Shown here: positions 5,414 through 7,817 of the stretch, one piece after another | Layout: every line of letters starts with the position of its first letter | Numbering within the stretch: the stretch's first letter is position 1 | From: Candidatus Roizmanbacteria bacterium CG06_land_8_20_14_3_00_34_14 | GTDB lineage: Bacteria; Patescibacteriota; Microgenomatia; UBA1406; GWC2-37-13 | Length of the DNA stretch: 7,817 nt | Direction: 5' to 3' | Assembly: GCA_002779665.1 (NCBI GenBank) | Contig: PEVZ01000048.1 | Coordinates: forward strand, 1-7,817 | The notes under the pieces: model-generated | Told to the model about the DNA's origin: nothing | Database searches by the model: none | Seen by the model: the letters and a program-made list of their open reading frames with translations, nothing else | Made by a program: the position numbers and the translations under genes

Positions 5414-6154
5414 CTATATTTTCGTAAGTTTGGCTGTCACGACCAACCTTTCAAGCCATGTCCCCGGAGGTTCACAGGTAATCAAAGTCAAATAAGAATC
5501 GTCCCTTTTTTGCTCTAATACGGAAATATTAGTAGGCTTGACGATAAATAAAGTCGTTACCTCGTATTGATATTCATATTCTCCAACATTTACATATATT
5601 TTGTCCCCTTTTTCGAGGGAAGAGAGATAAGTAAAAATTGTCTTATAGTCTTTTGGGTTATATAACTGGGGTAAAGTAGAGTGACCAAAAATAGCCACAT
5701 TGCCATATTCTCCAGGCAGAGATTGAGGTAAATAATGGACAAGGCTTTTTGCTAAATCTTCCCCTCCAACCATCACCCTGGCTTTTTTAATATTAAGCTT
5801 AGGAATTGACAAGGTGTATTCTTTAACAGTTAACTGTGATGGTTTATTCAACTGAGGAGACGCCGGAAACCAAATACTCGCTTGAATATAATCCCTCAGG
5901 TTATTAGAAAAAATATTAAATGTGCCCAATACTGAATTGGCGTTTTTCAATGAAGATGCTGAACTATCATCTGAAATTGGCATATTAATATTATTTTTTA
6001 AAAATAAATTTGAATAGATAGTGAAAGATATAATGGGATAAAATGACCAAAATAAAAGAGCCGCCCCAAAAATTAAAAAAATATAGGAAAAAAAATTAGC
6101 TGTTCTTTTTTTGCCGGAATAATGTTTCTTTTTTAAATAAATATGAAGAGCCAT
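5414..6154 (-). CDS. Membrane-anchored sortase (class D/E-like transpeptidase)
   Basis: The 246-residue product has a basic N-terminus and one membrane segment (about 21-48), then a variable stalk, then the sortase beta-barrel from about residue 112 (YTLSIPKLNIKKARVMVGG). The catalytic triad is visible: His158 in FGHST, Cys227 in LTLITCEPPGT, and Arg236 in WLERLVV. The TLITC context and N-terminal anchor fit class D or E better than class A; I cannot fix the class without alignment. Sortases cut secreted proteins at a C-terminal sorting signal and join them to the cell wall or to each other to make pili. No LPXTG-type substrate is encoded in this window. The ATG at 6154 lies 2 nt after the stop of the upstream surface-protein gene, which implies translational coupling. 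The PBP gene follows 37 nt later. There is no sign of damage. Confidence 0.92.
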   Translation of the reverse strand: MALHIYLKKKHYSGKKRTANFFSYIFLIFGAALLFWSFYPIISFTIYSNLFLKNNINMPISDDSSASSLKNANSVLGTFNIFSNNLRDYIQASIWFPASPQLNKPSQLTVKEYTLSIPKLNIKKARVMVGGEDLAKSLVHYLPQSLPGEYGNVAIFGHSTLPQLYNPKDYKTIFTYLSSLEKGDKIYVNVGEYEYQYEVTTLFIVKPTNISVLEQKRDDSYLTLITCEPPGTWLERLVVTAKLTKI

Positions 6155-6156
6155 AG

Positions 6157-7817
6157 TTATAAACTCGAATTCTTTAAATTGATATTTTTTATAAAAAAAG
6201 GTAGATAATTTTTAAAAATCGGCAACGGTTCATCAATATTTATATTGTAACCATCTATTTTAAATCGACTTTTTAAAATTTCGTTAATTTTTGATTCATT
6301 TTTACCAAGAACACTTTTTTTAATTTCATCAGGCAATATGTTAATAATTGCTTTTGCTTTAATTTTTGCATCTATTGTTAAAAATTTATCATCCTTACTT
6401 ATTTTATTAACTGTATAAATAATATTTTCGTTTTTTAAATTGTAATCGTTATTAATCTCTGGTTTAAGTAATAGTAAAATTTTATCAATAAATGTTTTTT
6501 TATTATATAAATACTGAGTGGTGTTAACAGTTGCCTGAAGAGTTAATTTGTTACTTTCCTCACCGATTTCCTTCGAAAAAATCATTTTATTAAAGTCTGT
6601 TTCAGAAAGAGATGATGCTATAATTTCGTCAGACGATATTTTTATTGAAGGTATTTTATTCTTTGCTTTATCGATAATTGATTCTTTTAAATTCTCTTGA
6701 TCTTTTTTAGAAACAGTTTGAACTTGCTTTTTACTACCCCCGGAAAAAGCTGAATCATTCACGGCAAAAAATGTCGCTGATGACAATCCTTCAATAGAAA
6801 ATCTTTGACTTTTTGATATGTTACCTTCTGTGCCTATTTGACTGGCAGTAACCGTGCCGTTATTTTTCCCCGGCAGTTTAGCCGATCCATCGGCAGTTAA
6901 AGTTGAGGAGGCGACTTTAATATCAGCATCGAGAACGAAAGGCAAATTGGCTGTCTGCAAAACAGTCCCTTTTGAAAATATTTTTTCCTTATCATCAAAA
7001 TTATGAATTGTCACTTGACCACGAGCTTTATCTCCAATTTCCGTTTTTCCTGTCGTATTAATATTTTCAGTAAAATCTGCCGAGGCGCTTGCTATCCGAT
7101 AACCAACATCTATCTTCACATTTTTTTCTACCACTTGAGTTGGCAAATAAAGGGTTAGTACGGCTTGATGGAAAAAATATTCATTAATAAATAAACCGAT
7201 TATAATTATAAAAATGCCTATAAAAATAAATATTTTTCCCAATAAATTATATTTAAAAGTATTTTGTTTGGTTTTTATTTTAAAAATATTCAATAATTTG
7301 TCCTTAAATTCTTTAAATATTTTAAAATAATTTGTTTTTGGTAACTCACTTTCCCTATCTACATTTTTTTCTGAAATATCCTGATTAACTATAAAACCAA
7401 AATTTTCCCTTTGGTTGGACGATGCATTATCTTTTATTTGCTCACCAAAAATATTCATTAATCCATTAATGACTTCGTCTTCTGATAATATATCTACTTT
7501 AGGAATTTGGATAAAGAAATCGCTACTCCAGCGATGACTCAGTATCTTAGTTGCCGTATCGTTTAGGTCGTCAGAATCGTACAATATAATACGTGATGGT
7601 AAAATGACATTTTTCTTTATTTCTTCAAAACCTTCAGTTAGGTCGGCGATAATATTATCTGTCCTTGCCATAACTTTTTTTGAATTTATTTTCCCTCCTA
7701 TAAAAGTAAAAATTCCAACTTGAGTTTTATCTATTTCTATTAATATGGCGTTTAAAGAAATTTTATCCTCTTTTTGCAAATAGAAACTAATCGCTTCAAA
7801 ACATTCAATATAACCCA
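6157..7817 (-). CDS. Membrane protein with 'baseplate J-like' extracellular region (5' end outside window)
   Basis: The frame is open from the right edge (552 residues visible) to TAA at 6159-6157. The TTG at 7779 is not a believable start, because codons before it (GYIECFEAISFY) continue the same pattern. Residues about 20-125 (ISLNAILIEIDKTQVGIFTF, later SRIILYDSDDLND) suggest an actin/PilM-like ATPase-fold domain in the cytoplasm. A charged linker leads to one long membrane segment (about 191-214, IFIFIGIFIIIIGLFI). The outer part holds the family hallmarks GQVTIHN, KGTVLQ, the ASxIGTEGN turn and NDSAFSGG (about 353-360), then a less conserved second half ending with a PLPxFxNYLPFFIKNI tail. 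Genomes of Patescibacteria carry many such proteins, usually labelled 'baseplate J/gp47 family' from partial domain similarity. There is no phage context here. It is the first visible gene of a tight minus-strand cluster with the sortase and PBP1A. A role at the cell surface is likely; the exact function is not known to me. Confidence 0.75.
   Translation of the reverse strand, partial: GYIECFEAISFYLQKEDKISLNAILIEIDKTQVGIFTFIGGKINSKKVMARTDNIIADLTEGFEEIKKNVILPSRIILYDSDDLNDTATKILSHRWSSDFFIQIPKVDILSEDEVINGLMNIFGEQIKDNASSNQRENFGFIVNQDISEKNVDRESELPKTNYFKIFKEFKDKLLNIFKIKTKQNTFKYNLLGKIFIFIGIFIIIIGLFINEYFFHQAVLTLYLPTQVVEKNVKIDVGYRIASASADFTENINTTGKTEIGDKARGQVTIHNFDDKEKIFSKGTVLQTANLPFVLDADIKVASSTLTADGSAKLPGKNNGTVTASQIGTEGNISKSQRFSIEGLSSATFFAVNDSAFSGGSKKQVQTVSKKDQENLKESIIDKAKNKIPSIKISSDEIIASSLSETDFNKMIFSKEIGEESNKLTLQATVNTTQYLYNKKTFIDKILLLLKPEINNDYNLKNENIIYTVNKISKDDKFLTIDAKIKAKAIINILPDEIKKSVLGKNESKINEILKSRFKIDGYNINIDEPLPIFKNYLPFFIKNINLKNSSL

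Noticed and set aside
1..7817. CRISPR array, tRNA, rRNA or complete insertion sequence
   Set aside because: No regularly spaced repeats, cloverleaf, rRNA core sequence or transposase with terminal inverted repeats was seen.

Overview
The window is AT-rich and uses the standard genetic code: TAA, TAG and TGA all act as terminators. It looks like chromosomal DNA from a Candidate Phyla Radiation (Patescibacteria) bacterium, probably of the Microgenomates type. This assignment is an inference. It rests on the three-gene cell-surface block at the right: a membrane protein of the kind usually labelled 'baseplate J-like' in these genomes, a sortase, and a bifunctional PBP1A ending in a TPTPKP tail. 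It also rests on the KilA-N, NYN and Fic accessory genes. No rRNA or tRNA is present to confirm it.

Left accessory part (1-3292). A 43-residue C-terminal end of an unrecognised gene enters on the + strand (1-132). A KilA-N domain gene on the minus strand (184-1010) is broken by a one-base deletion near 814. A 32-codon ORF (1000-1098) overlaps its start. Next is an intact Fic AMP-transferase gene (1204-2265, minus) with a consensus promoter (TTGACA, 18 bp, TATAAT). Its -10 region lies inside three to four tandem 10-bp repeats. The 311-bp gap 2266-2576 also holds TTGACA inverted and direct repeats, plus a possible ~70-nt RNA ending in a strong GC-rich terminator. A NYN/LabA-like nuclease pseudogene (2577-3106, +) follows, with one frameshift and one nonsense codon. 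It abuts a convergent open C-terminal fragment (3107-3292, minus) ending in QLKLFE. This stretch looks like a decaying mobile or defence-type region in which only Fic is clearly intact.

Right core part (3292-7817, all minus). Transcription runs from the right edge: the 5'-truncated surface/membrane protein, then the sortase 2 nt later, then PBP1A 37 nt later. Together they would polymerise and cross-link peptidoglycan, process surface proteins and present an anchored extracellular domain. All motifs needed for PBP1A and sortase activity are visible. The PBP gene carries a 7-bp tandem repeat inside its reading frame, the one feature of this block that could vary by slippage.

The most interesting observations are the candidate structured RNA at 2490-2558, the repeat-built Fic promoter, the in-frame heptamer repeat in PBP1A, and the surface-protein/sortase/PBP1A gene order.
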